From contig JADGQH010000018.1 of assembly GCA_017881985.1 (NCBI GenBank), positions 1 through 21,198 on the forward strand: DNA of 21,198 bases, given 5' to 3'. The notes beneath the pieces are model-generated. The model was not told the DNA's origin. It saw nothing but the letters and a program-made list of their open reading frames with translations, and did no database searches. This document shows, piece after piece, positions 1-7,406 of the stretch (the first letter of the stretch is position 1; the number at the start of each line of letters is the position of its first letter). Origin of the DNA: Chloroflexota bacterium. Lineage in GTDB: Bacteria; Chloroflexota; Limnocylindria; Limnocylindrales; CSP1-4. A program made the position numbers and the translations under genes.

Positions 1-308
1 GGCCGGGCCTCGACCGACGCACCCGGTCGGCGATCACCCTCGCCATGCTGACCGCGCTCCGGGCAGAGGGCGAGATCGCCATGCACGTCCGGGCGGCCGT
101 TCGGAACGGCCTGACGGCCGACGAGATCGCCGAGGTTCTCCTCCAGGCCGCCGTGTATGCCGGCGTGCCCGCCGCGAACGCGGCCTTCGCGATTGCGGCA
201 CGCGTCCTGGCCGAAGGACCTGGCGCCGCGCGCGGTCCGCTTGCTGAAACCACCGTGCATCGTCCGACGGATCTACCCACGACAGCGCGAAAGGAGCGTT
301 CCCGATGA
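1..308 (+). CDS. pcaC: 4-carboxymuconolactone decarboxylase, C-terminal part (5' end outside window)
   Basis: The reading frame is open from base 3 and stops with TGA at 306-308. The visible 101 residues match the second half of the small helical PcaC/CMD (AhpD-like) fold: an RTRSAITLAMLTAL helix, then HVRAAVRNGLTADEIAEVLLQ and AAVYAGVPAANAAFAIA. PcaC decarboxylates gamma-carboxymuconolactone to beta-ketoadipate enol-lactone in protocatechuate degradation. A PcaD-PcaC fusion (PcaL) cannot be excluded because the N-terminus is missing. The last 30 or so residues (Pro/Thr/Arg-rich) are an extra tail. The stop overlaps the next gene's start as ATGA, so the two are probably translationally coupled. 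The assignment is supported by pobA two genes downstream. The family call is firm; the exact substrate rests on context. Confidence 0.8.
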   Translation, partial: PGLDRRTRSAITLAMLTALRAEGEIAMHVRAAVRNGLTADEIAEVLLQAAVYAGVPAANAAFAIAARVLAEGPGAARGPLAETTVHRPTDLPTTARKERSR

Positions 309-1762
309 CCTTGCTCGACCCCGCGGCCTGGAGCGGCCGTCTCTTCCTGGATGGCTGGACGGTCGGTGGCGCCGGCGACGCGTCGGTGGTCGAGCCGGCG
401 ACGGGGAACGAGCTGGGCCGGATCGGACGGGCCGCGCCCGCGGATGTCGCGCGCGCAACCGAGCGCGCCCAGGAGGCGCAGCGGGACTGGGCCAGGACGT
501 CGTACCAGGCGCGGGCGGCGATCCTCCGCCGGGCGGGTGATCTCTGGAAGGAGCATGAACCGGAGATCCAAGGCTGGATCGTCCGCGAGACGGGCGCGAT
601 CCCACCGAAGGCGCAGCTCGAGACCTGGTTCGCTGCCAGCGTCTGCCACGACGCGGCCGGCCTGCTCTCGCTGCCCTTCGGGGAGCTCCTGCCCACCAAC
701 GAGCCCCACCTGAGCATGACCCGGCGGGTGCCCATCGGCGTCGTGGGGGTCATCTCGCCGTTCAACTTTCCCCTCATCCTGTCGATCCGGGCGGTGGCCC
801 CGGCCCTGGCGCTGGGCAACGCCGTCGTTCTCAAGCCCGACCCCCGCACATCGGTGGCCGGCGGAGTCGCCCTCGCCCGGATCTTCGAGGAGGCGGGATT
901 GCCTGCCGGCCTCTTCAGCGTCCTCCCGGGCGGCGCGGACGTGGGGGAGGCGCTGGTCGCGGACCCGCGCGTCGGACTGATCGCCTTCACCGGCTCCACC
1001 CGGGCCGGCCGGATCGTGGGTGCGCTCGCCGCCCGGCACCTCAAGCGGACCCACCTGGAGCTCGGAGGCAACTCGGCCCTCATCGTGCTGGACGATGTCG
1101 ACCTGGAGAAGGCCGTCTCCGTCGGCGCCTTCGGGTCGTTCATGCACCAGGGCCAGATCTGTATGACGACCGGGCGCCACCTCGTCGCGCGGTCGATCGC
1201 GGATGCCTACACGGCCAAGCTCGCCGAGCACGCGGAGCACCTCCCGGTGGGCAACCCCGCGACCCAGCAGGTGGCCCTCGGGCCGATCATCGACGCCCAC
1301 CAGCGGGACCACATCCACGAGCTGGTCACCGCCTCGGTCGCGGCCGGGGCGCGACTGGCCGCGGGCGGGACCTACCAGGACCTGTTCTACCGGCCGACCG
1401 TGCTCGCCGACGTGCCCGAATCGGCGCCCGCCTGGCGCGAGGAGGTCTTCGGTCCCGTCGCCCCCGTCATCGCGTTCGACTCGATCGACGAGGCGGTCCG
1501 GCTTGCCTCGGACACGCCGTACGGGCTGTCGCTGGGCATCCTGACCGCCGACGTCATGCGCGGCCTGGAGATCGCCGACCGGATCCCGTCCGGGATCGTG
1601 CACATCAACGATCAGACGATTGGCGATGAGGTGACGAACCCGTTCGGAGGTGTCGGCGAGACCGGCGGTGCGCGCCTGGGCGGCATGGCCGGCAACCTCG
1701 AGACGTTCACGACGACGCGCTGGGTGACGCTGCGCAGCCGCCTTCCGGACTATCCGTTCTAG
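305..1762 (+). CDS. Aldehyde dehydrogenase, benzaldehyde/hydroxybenzaldehyde type
   Basis: This is a full-length NAD(P)+-dependent ALDH of 485 aa. The oxyanion Asn lies in SPFNFP (N154), the cofactor Lys in VVLKPD (K177), FTGST is at 228-232, the general-base Glu in LELGGN (E252), and the nucleophile in HQGQICMTTGR (C286). The HQGQICM context is characteristic of the XylC/MdlD benzaldehyde dehydrogenase branch. The ATG at 305 has AAGGAG at 291-296 (8-nt spacing) and overlaps the pcaC stop. pobA starts 8 bp after the stop, so the likely job is oxidation of 4-hydroxybenzaldehyde (or vanillin-like aldehydes) to the acid that PobA hydroxylates. The enzyme family is certain; the precise aldehyde is inferred from the operon. 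Confidence 0.9.
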   Translation: MTLLDPAAWSGRLFLDGWTVGGAGDASVVEPATGNELGRIGRAAPADVARATERAQEAQRDWARTSYQARAAILRRAGDLWKEHEPEIQGWIVRETGAIPPKAQLETWFAASVCHDAAGLLSLPFGELLPTNEPHLSMTRRVPIGVVGVISPFNFPLILSIRAVAPALALGNAVVLKPDPRTSVAGGVALARIFEEAGLPAGLFSVLPGGADVGEALVADPRVGLIAFTGSTRAGRIVGALAARHLKRTHLELGGNSALIVLDDVDLEKAVSVGAFGSFMHQGQICMTTGRHLVARSIADAYTAKLAEHAEHLPVGNPATQQVALGPIIDAHQRDHIHELVTASVAAGARLAAGGTYQDLFYRPTVLADVPESAPAWREEVFGPVAPVIAFDSIDEAVRLASDTPYGLSLGILTADVMRGLEIADRIPSGIVHINDQTIGDEVTNPFGGVGETGGARLGGMAGNLETFTTTRWVTLRSRLPDYPF

Positions 1763-1770
1763 CCGGCATC

Positions 1771-2943
1771 GTGGAAACCCAGGTCGGGATCATCGGGGCC
1801 GGGCCAGCAGGGTTGATGCTGGCCCACCTCCTCGCCCAGGTCGGCATCGAGTCGGTCGTCCTGGAGGATCGCAGTCGGGCGCACGTCGAACAGCGGATCC
1901 GGGCCGGCGTCCTGGAGCAGCCGACCGTCGACCTCCTGGACCAGCTGGGCGTCGGCGAGCGGATGCACCGCGAGGGCCTCGTCCACCATGGCATCGAGAT
2001 CCGGTTCGACCGCCAGCGGCACCGGATTGCGCTGAGCGACCTGACCGGCGGCAAGGCGATCACCATCTACGGCCAGCAGGAGCTGGTCAAGGATCTCATC
2101 GCGGCCCGGCTCGCCGCCGGGGCGCCGATCCTGTTCGAGGTCGAAAACGTCCGGCTCGGCGGCCTGGACACGCAACGCCCGACGATCTCGTTCCGGGACG
2201 ATGGTCGCAACGAGACCCTCCGGTGCTCCTACGTGGCCGGGTGCGACGGCTTCCACGGCGTCTCCCGTCCGACGATCCCGGACGGGGTGCTCCGGACCTT
2301 CGAGCGGGACTACCCGTTCGCCTGGCTGGGAATCCTCGCGGACGTCGCCCCGTCGACCGAGGAGCTCATCTACGCGTCCCACGAGCGCGGCTTTGCCCTC
2401 CACAGCCTGCGTTCCCCGTCGATCAGCCGGCTCTACCTCCAGGTCGCGCCCGACGAGGACCTCGCCGCCTGGTCGGACGACCGGATCTGGTCCGAGCTGC
2501 GCGCTCGCCTGGCCTCGGACGGCTGGTCGCTCGCGGACGGGCCCATAGTGGACCGCAGCCTGACGCCGCTGCGAAGCTTCGTCGTCGAGCCGATGCAGTA
2601 CGGGCGGCTCTTCCTCGCCGGGGATGCCGCCCACATCGTCCCGGCAACCGGCGCGAAGGGCCTCAACCTGGCCGTCAGCGACGTTCGGGCGCTCGCCGAC
2701 GCGATCACGCTGCACGAGCGGACGGGCGACGCGCGGGGGCTCGCCGGATACACCGCGCGCTGCCTGCGCCGCATCTGGCGCGTGCAGGACTTCTCCTGGT
2801 GGATGAGTGCGATGCTCCACCGCCTGCCCGAGGAAGATGGCTTCGCTGGGCGGCTCCGCAGGGCCCAGCTCGAGTGGCTGGTGGCCTCGGAGGCCGCCGC
2901 TCGCAGCCTGGCCGAGAACTACGTCGGCCTGCCCTTCTCCTGA
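1771..2943 (+). CDS. pobA: 4-hydroxybenzoate 3-monooxygenase
   Basis: This FAD flavoprotein hydroxylates 4-hydroxybenzoate to protocatechuate. It is 390 aa and aligns end to end with Pseudomonas PobA (394 aa). Motifs: GAGPAG FAD fold (9-14), RIRAGVLEQ (the Arg-44 region), CDGFHG, and LFLAGDAAHIVPATGAKGLN near 283-302. Substrate-site residues known from the Pseudomonas enzyme are present: Ser-x-Arg in HSLRS, the following Tyr, the Tyr of DYPFAWLG (Tyr201 equivalent) and the Tyr of ENYVGLP (Tyr385 equivalent). The coenzyme-specificity helix reads D33, R34, H38 where Pseudomonas has R33, Q34, Y38, so NADPH preference may differ. The start is GTG at 1771, 8 bp after the dehydrogenase stop, without a clear Shine-Dalgarno, which suggests coupling. 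No pobR-like regulator is visible nearby. Confidence 0.95.
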   Translation: METQVGIIGAGPAGLMLAHLLAQVGIESVVLEDRSRAHVEQRIRAGVLEQPTVDLLDQLGVGERMHREGLVHHGIEIRFDRQRHRIALSDLTGGKAITIYGQQELVKDLIAARLAAGAPILFEVENVRLGGLDTQRPTISFRDDGRNETLRCSYVAGCDGFHGVSRPTIPDGVLRTFERDYPFAWLGILADVAPSTEELIYASHERGFALHSLRSPSISRLYLQVAPDEDLAAWSDDRIWSELRARLASDGWSLADGPIVDRSLTPLRSFVVEPMQYGRLFLAGDAAHIVPATGAKGLNLAVSDVRALADAITLHERTGDARGLAGYTARCLRRIWRVQDFSWWMSAMLHRLPEEDGFAGRLRRAQLEWLVASEAAARSLAENYVGLPFS

Positions 2944-2961
2944 ACCTGTCGCAGCGAGCCA

Positions 2962-2982
2962 GCCCGGCGAGCCTTGCCGGGC
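2962..2982 (+). terminator. Hairpin after pobA, possible terminator
   Basis: A perfect 7-bp GC stem, GCCCGGC (2962-2968) and GCCGGGC (2976-2982), encloses a 7-nt loop and begins 19 bp past the pobA stop. No U-run follows, so intrinsic termination is uncertain. A second imperfect GGCCGG-rich hairpin lies near 2997-3023. The rest of the 274-bp gap up to 3217 shows no gene I can support; a small TGTGG-G-CCACA inverted repeat (3194-3204) sits just before the next ribosome binding site. Confidence 0.4.
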
Positions 2983-3217
2983 GGGTCTGGCCGCGCAGCC
3001 GGGCCGGAAGGGCCGGCTGGGCCGGACCCTGGCGATCGTGATGCGGGGCGTTGTCGGGCGCCGCGCCGAGGAGCGACCACCCGATGCGTCACGGACCCCG
3101 CCGTGATCCATCACGCGCGGCGAGGCCCGACACCCCGCAGATGGGTTATCGACACGAGTCCGCGGTGAATCGACCATCGGGAGCACGGCCCGATGTGGGC
3201 CACAGGGGGGAGGTGGG

Positions 3218-3823
3218 ATGGCGCGACGGGGGGAAGCTGCGGTGCCAGGCCGGCGGGTCGCGGGCAGGGCGGCTGTCCCGTCGCTGGCCCCGCCGCTCGC
3301 CGACGCGCGCGTCTTCCTGATCGCTGTCGCCACCGCGCTCGCGGCTGCCGGCGGCACGTGGATCGCGCTCCAGCCGGCCGTCACGCACTCGGATCTCGAC
3401 GGGACGCTGAGCGGGTCGCTGCTGCGCCTCTATCTCTACCTGCCGCCGACCCTCGTCGGGGTCTGGCTCGCCGCTCGCCTTCTCGATCGAGCCGAGCGAC
3501 CCGGCCCCGTGATCACCGCCCTGACCCTCGCGGCAGCGGGCGTGGCGGCCGGGACGCTCGCCGAGATCCTGGCACGCTTCAGCCTCGGCCATGGCGACGT
3601 CCTCGCCATCGATGGCGTGCTCCAGCGGATCATCGAGCTCGTTCGCGTCGATGTCCCGATCTGCGCGGGAACGGCCGTCCTTCTCGCGCGCCGTCGGACC
3701 GCCACCAACGGCGCCTCGACCGGCGATGTCCCGACGCGCGACGTCGGGACCGGCGGTTCCCCGACTCGCCATGCACCGATGGTTCCCGCGCACTCGACCG
3801 GCCCGAAGGCCCGATCCGGATAG
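3218..3823 (+). CDS. Small integral membrane protein of unknown function
   Basis: A 201-aa protein that I do not recognise as a named family. A basic Ala/Arg-rich N-terminus (1-28) is followed by hydrophobic segments at about 30-53, 70-88 and 95-118, and perhaps a weaker one near 140-155. The roughly 45-residue tail is hydrophilic, rich in Thr, Gly and Pro and probably disordered. The ATG is preceded by a good GGGGGGAGGTGG ribosome binding site. The stop TAG (3821-3823) overlaps the AGGAGG that serves the multicopper oxidase, so the two genes are an operon and the protein may assist the oxidase at the membrane. Coding evidence is the strong start signal, consistent hydrophobic pattern and tight coupling; function is unknown. 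Confidence 0.7.
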   Translation: MARRGEAAVPGRRVAGRAAVPSLAPPLADARVFLIAVATALAAAGGTWIALQPAVTHSDLDGTLSGSLLRLYLYLPPTLVGVWLAARLLDRAERPGPVITALTLAAAGVAAGTLAEILARFSLGHGDVLAIDGVLQRIIELVRVDVPICAGTAVLLARRRTATNGASTGDVPTRDVGTGGSPTRHAPMVPAHSTGPKARSG

Positions 3824-3834
3824 GAGGATGAAGG

Positions 3835-5348
3835 ATGCTTTCACGACGCGACCTGCTCCGGCTGGGCCTGCTCAGCGCGGGTGCCGCGGCACTTCCCGCT
3901 GGCCGGCTCGTCCAGGTCGCCCTCGGCGACGGGCTCCCGCCCGGCAATGGCCCGACCGGTCCCGACAGCCCGCCGGTGACGCCCTTCGCGGCCACGCTGC
4001 CGATCCCGGCACCGCTTGCGCCGACGCTTGTCGACGCGGTCGCCGACCACTACGACATCTTCATGCAGGAGGCCGATATCCAGGTCCTCCCCGGCCCGAA
4101 GACGAGGATGCTGACGTACAACGGCTCGGTGCCGGGTCCCACGATCGTGGCGCGGCGCGACCGCCCGGTCAGCGTCACGTATCACAACCAGCTCGCGGTC
4201 AGCACGAGCGTCCACAACCACGGGGCGTACGTGAGCGGCGACAGCGACGGCCATCCCGCCGACGCGATCCTGCCGGGCACGACGAAGACGTGCTTCTATC
4301 CGAATGCGATCGAGACCCCGGTCGACGACGTGACGTCCCACACGCAGTGGTACCACGACCACGTGGAGCATGCGACCGCGCTCAACGTCTACCGCGGGCT
4401 TGCCGGGTTCTACCTGTTCCAGGACCCGAACGAGGTCTCCCTCGGGCTCCCGTCGGGACCGGCGGACATCCCGATCGTGATTCAGGACAAGCTCTTCAAC
4501 GCCGACAACTCGCTCGACTACCCGTTCCCCGACCACGGGAGCGGGAACGGCGTGCTCGGCGACGTGATCCTCGCAAACGGCGCGCCGCAGCCGCGCCTGT
4601 CGCTCGAGCGGCGGAGGTACCGCTTCGGCGCCTCAACGGCTGCGACGCGAGGAATCTCGAGCTCGCGCTGAGCTCGAGGGCCCAGCTCACGGTGATCGCA
4701 TCGGAGGCCGGCCTGCTCCAGGCGCCCGTCTCGGTGTCATCGCTCCTGATGGTGCCCGCCGAGCGCTACGAGGTGATCGTCGACTTCGCGCGATACGCCG
4801 TCGGCACCAGCGTCGTGCTCAAGAACCTGCAGGGGGGCGATCGGACCACCGACGTGATGCGGTTCGACATCGTCCGGGACGCGATGGACACGAGCACGGT
4901 GCCCGCGCACCTGCGGACGATTCGACGGATCCCCGAGGCGGATGCGACGGTCCGCCGCCGCTTCGTCTTCGAGCGGACGAACGGCCAGTGGGTGATCAAC
5001 GGGATGACCTTCGACCCGACCCGTATCGATGCGACGCCGCGGGTGGGCGACACGGAGATCTGGACGCTCGAGAACTCGAGCGGCGGCTGGCTCCACCCGA
5101 TCCACCTGCACCTTCTCAACTTCCAGGTGCTCGACCGGAACGGCAAGCCACCGACGGCCCAGGAATCGGGCTGGAAGGAGACCGTTCGGCTCGGGCCGAA
5201 CGAGATCGTCCGCGTGATCATGAAGTGGCCGCCCATCCCGGCCAACGGCGGCATCGTTGGCGCCTTCCGGGACACCTACGTGTTCCACTGCCACAACCTG
5301 GAGCACGAGGACCACGACATGATGCTGCAGTTCAAGGTGGTCGGCTGA
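3835..5348 (+). pseudogene. CotA-like multicopper oxidase, Tat-exported, interrupted by a -1 frameshift
   Basis: The two halves lie in different frames: 3835 to a premature stop at 4669-4671, and the frame of 4626 to the stop at 5348. Inserting one C at 4626/4627 in TACCGCTTCGGCGCCTC restores the conserved YRF-R-x-L-N-G segment of CotA/bilirubin-oxidase-type enzymes and gives about 504 aa (CotA is 513). N-terminal half: twin-arginine signal SRRDLLRLG with a hydrophobic stretch, cupredoxin motif VHNHG and WYHDH. C-terminal half: HPIHLH and HCHNLEHEDHDMM. Thus all four copper-ligand motifs for T1 and T2/T3 sites are present. Such periplasmic or extracytoplasmic laccases oxidise phenols or Cu(I)/Mn(II). 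The start ATG 3835 has AGGAGG at 3822-3827. Both halves look under purifying selection, so this is either a recent mutation or a sequencing/assembly error. Confidence 0.88.
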
Positions 5349-5503
5349 GCCCGGCCCCGGCGCGCGCGCGCCCGCGAAGACCTCGGCTCCGTCCCGCGAA
5401 TTCCGCGTCCCACTCGCGAACGCGCCCGATGCGCGCGCCGTCCCGGTGGCTGCCGCATCGGGGGCGCGGATGAACCGCCGAGGGTGGGTCGCAGGCGGGG
5501 CTC

Positions 5504-6631
5504 CTATCGCGCGGCCACCTCGACCGCGTAGCCCTCGGTCTCCTCGTCGTAGCCCCCGTGGTATCCGGAGTCGTCGGGCCGGCCGATCTGCGAGTGGGGG
5601 ACCACACGGCCGCGACGCAGACCCCGGAAGTCCGCGAGCGAGGTCCAGCCGCGAACGGCGTTCCGCTCGAGGAACTCGGTCATCCCGCGCGTCAGGGCGG
5701 CGATCACGTTCGGCCCGATTGCATGGTCGAGCATCGCCGCGGTCGCGACCTGCACCGTGCCGCATCCCAGGAGGAAATAGCTCAGTGCCTGGTCGAATCC
5801 GGAGATGCCGCCGATGCCGGACAGCTCACCGTCGGGGAATGCCTGCGTCAGCTGGGCCATCTTCGCCAGCGACTGGGGCAGGATCGCGGGGCCACCCAGG
5901 CCGCCGGACGAGACGTACCCATCCACGTTGACCTCGAAGTCGAGCGTCGCCGGGTCGAACAGCGGCAGCGCCGGGAAGGTGTTCGACGACGAGATGGCAT
6001 CGGCCCCGCCGAGGAAGGTTGCCGTCGCCTCCTCGACGATGTCCGCGGTCGCCGGGGTGAGCTTCACCCAGACCGGGACCCGCGCCACGGCCTTGACGGC
6101 CTGCGTGGAGACGGAGCAGAGCACCGGGTCCTTGCCGACGTTCGAGCCCATGTCCACCCGGTCCATGTGGGGACACGAGAAGTTGAGCTCGATGGCGTCC
6201 ACGCCCGCGTCCTGCACCGCCTGGGTCAGGATCTGCCAGTTGTGGAGCTCCTTGTCGGTGCCCGAGCCCGCCATGATCGAGGCGACGAGCACCCGGTTCG
6301 GCCAGGCCTTCTTGATGGCCTGGAGGCGCGGGACCCACCAGTCGAGCGGCTTGTCGGAGATCAGCTCCCAGTTCCACGACGCCATGAGCGTCGTATCCGG
6401 GCGCTTCGTCATCGACAGGCGGCTTCCCTCGAAGTCGGCGCGCAGGAACTTCGTCTTCGGGCCCGTGACATTCGTCACCGGGTGCAGGCCGATCGTCTTC
6501 GTGACGACGCCGCCCCATCCGGCTTCGTAGGCGCGGAGGATGTTCGACTCGGACTCGGCGGGTGGGGCCGAGGCGAGCAGAAACGGGTTCTCGAACCGGA
6601 TGCCCGTGAAGACGGTCGAGAGGTCGGCCAC
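5504..6631 (-). CDS. PreA-like dihydropyrimidine/dihydroorotate dehydrogenase family protein lacking the ferredoxin tail
   Basis: A 375-aa FMN-binding TIM barrel of the DHOD/dihydropyrimidine dehydrogenase family. Recognisable segments: IRFENPFLLASAPP (11-24), GWGGVVTKTIG (38-48), IELNFSCPH (147-155), MGSNVGKDP (161-169), WVKLTP (188-193), and phosphate-binding SGIGGI (271-276) followed by VQVATA. These match PreA, the catalytic subunit that reduces uracil/thymine with NAD(P)H. Canonical PreA (about 411 aa) ends in a two-[4Fe-4S] ferredoxin domain; here the protein ends in a Gly/Tyr/Glu-rich tail with no cysteines, and no preT or hydantoinase neighbour is visible. I chose the GTG at 6631 because AAGGGGG precedes it and homology begins there; an upstream ATG in frame at 6796 would add an implausible Arg/Pro-rich 55 residues. 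The substrate is uncertain. Confidence 0.82.
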   Translation of the reverse strand: MADLSTVFTGIRFENPFLLASAPPAESESNILRAYEAGWGGVVTKTIGLHPVTNVTGPKTKFLRADFEGSRLSMTKRPDTTLMASWNWELISDKPLDWWVPRLQAIKKAWPNRVLVASIMAGSGTDKELHNWQILTQAVQDAGVDAIELNFSCPHMDRVDMGSNVGKDPVLCSVSTQAVKAVARVPVWVKLTPATADIVEEATATFLGGADAISSSNTFPALPLFDPATLDFEVNVDGYVSSGGLGGPAILPQSLAKMAQLTQAFPDGELSGIGGISGFDQALSYFLLGCGTVQVATAAMLDHAIGPNVIAALTRGMTEFLERNAVRGWTSLADFRGLRRGRVVPHSQIGRPDDSGYHGGYDEETEGYAVEVAAR

Positions 6632-6713
6632 GGGATACCCCCTTGCGAGACTCGAGGACCGGCGTGCCCGGCCGGCACGCGGCCGGACTAGGGTCCGTTC
6701 CCGGCGGCGGTCC

Positions 6714-6758
6714 GTCAAGCCCCGGGGTTCGTCAGGCCTGGGTCGGTCAAGCCCCGGG
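6714..6758. repeat. Direct repeats in the divergent promoter region
   Basis: GTCAAGCCCCGGG occurs at 6714-6726 and again exactly at 6746-6758. A degenerate copy, GTCAGGCCTGGG, lies between them at 6731-6742, giving starts spaced 17 and 15 bp. They lie in the 179-bp gap between the PreA-like gene (minus) and the GNAT gene (plus). GTGCC-CGGCC-GGCAC (6664-6678) is an additional inverted repeat in the same gap. They may be regulator sites or a remnant of small tandem duplications. Confidence 0.55.
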
Positions 6759-6810
6759 CTCAGTCCTGTATCCGATTGGGCCGACAGTCGTGACACAGCG
6801 AGTGGAGGCC

Positions 6811-7323
6811 ATGTACCGTGGAGAAGTGACGTGGAAACCGATGGCTCTGGCCATCGAGACCGAGCGGCTCACCCTTTCGCTGCGCGACGAGAGCGACGCC
6901 GGGTGGTACCGCGAGCTGATCGGTGAGCGCGGTGAGGAGATCCCAACGCTCGCGGAGTCGACGGCACGACTCGCACGATTCCGGGATCTGACGAAAGAGA
7001 TCGGCATCGGCGCTCTGACGATCCGTCGCCGAGCGGAGGGCGACGCGATCGGCTACTGCGCACTTGTCGTCGGGCGAGCGAGCCTGGACGAACCGGAGAT
7101 CGCGTATGAGCTGCTTCGGCGGTTTCATGGGCACGGCTTCGCGACCGAGGCGGCACAAGCCCTCGTCGTTGCCGCGGCCGCGACGGGTCGACGCCGTCTT
7201 TGGTCGACGGTTCGAACATGGAACGAGCCGTCCTTGCGGGTCCTCGAGAAGGTCGGCTTCCGCCGGGATCACGTCGTCACGGATGATCGAGGCGACATCG
7301 TGTACCTGACGCGCGAGCTGTAG
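6811..7323 (+). CDS. GNAT-family N-acetyltransferase (RimJ/RimL-like)
   Basis: A 170-aa acetyl-CoA-dependent N-acyltransferase. The N-terminal strand reads IETERLTLSLRDESDAGW. The acetyl-CoA loop lies in ELLRRFHGHGFATEAAQALV (R-x-x-G-x-G/A type). The C-terminal NEPSLRVLEKVGFRRDH is the classic RimJ/RimL/Acetyltransf_3 ending. The acceptor substrate (ribosomal protein N-terminus, antibiotic or small molecule) cannot be told from sequence. I place the start at ATG 6811 with GGAGG at 6804-6808; ATG 6841 is a reasonable alternative, and homology clearly begins just after it. A longer frame back to 6643 is not supported. The gene is divergent from the PreA-like gene and convergent with uvrD2, so it is probably monocistronic. 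Confidence 0.85.
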   Translation: MYRGEVTWKPMALAIETERLTLSLRDESDAGWYRELIGERGEEIPTLAESTARLARFRDLTKEIGIGALTIRRRAEGDAIGYCALVVGRASLDEPEIAYELLRRFHGHGFATEAAQALVVAAAATGRRRLWSTVRTWNEPSLRVLEKVGFRRDHVVTDDRGDIVYLTREL

Positions 7324-7406
7324 AGCGATGGCGCTGCGGCGCCCGCATTCCACACAAATCGACGCACAGGGGCCTCTCGGGCATCGCCACAATCGGCGAA
7401 CGGCTC

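Noticed and set aside
2974..3168. Short open frames in the gap after pobA
   Set aside because: No ribosome binding site, no hydrophobic or domain pattern, and they overlap a probable terminator.
1759..3384. 541-aa minus-strand open frame opposite pobA
   Set aside because: Antisense shadow of a certain gene; the translation is Arg/Pro/Gly-rich with no domain, as expected in high-GC DNA.
3591..4625. Upstream part of the long open frame that ends at 5348
   Set aside because: Only the part after about 4626 is laccase; upstream it is an out-of-frame shadow of the membrane protein and the laccase N-terminus.
5359..5372. GGCGCGCGCGCGCC, alternating CG palindrome after the laccase
   Set aside because: Could be Z-DNA-prone or a hairpin, but such runs are expected at this GC content and nothing else supports a function.
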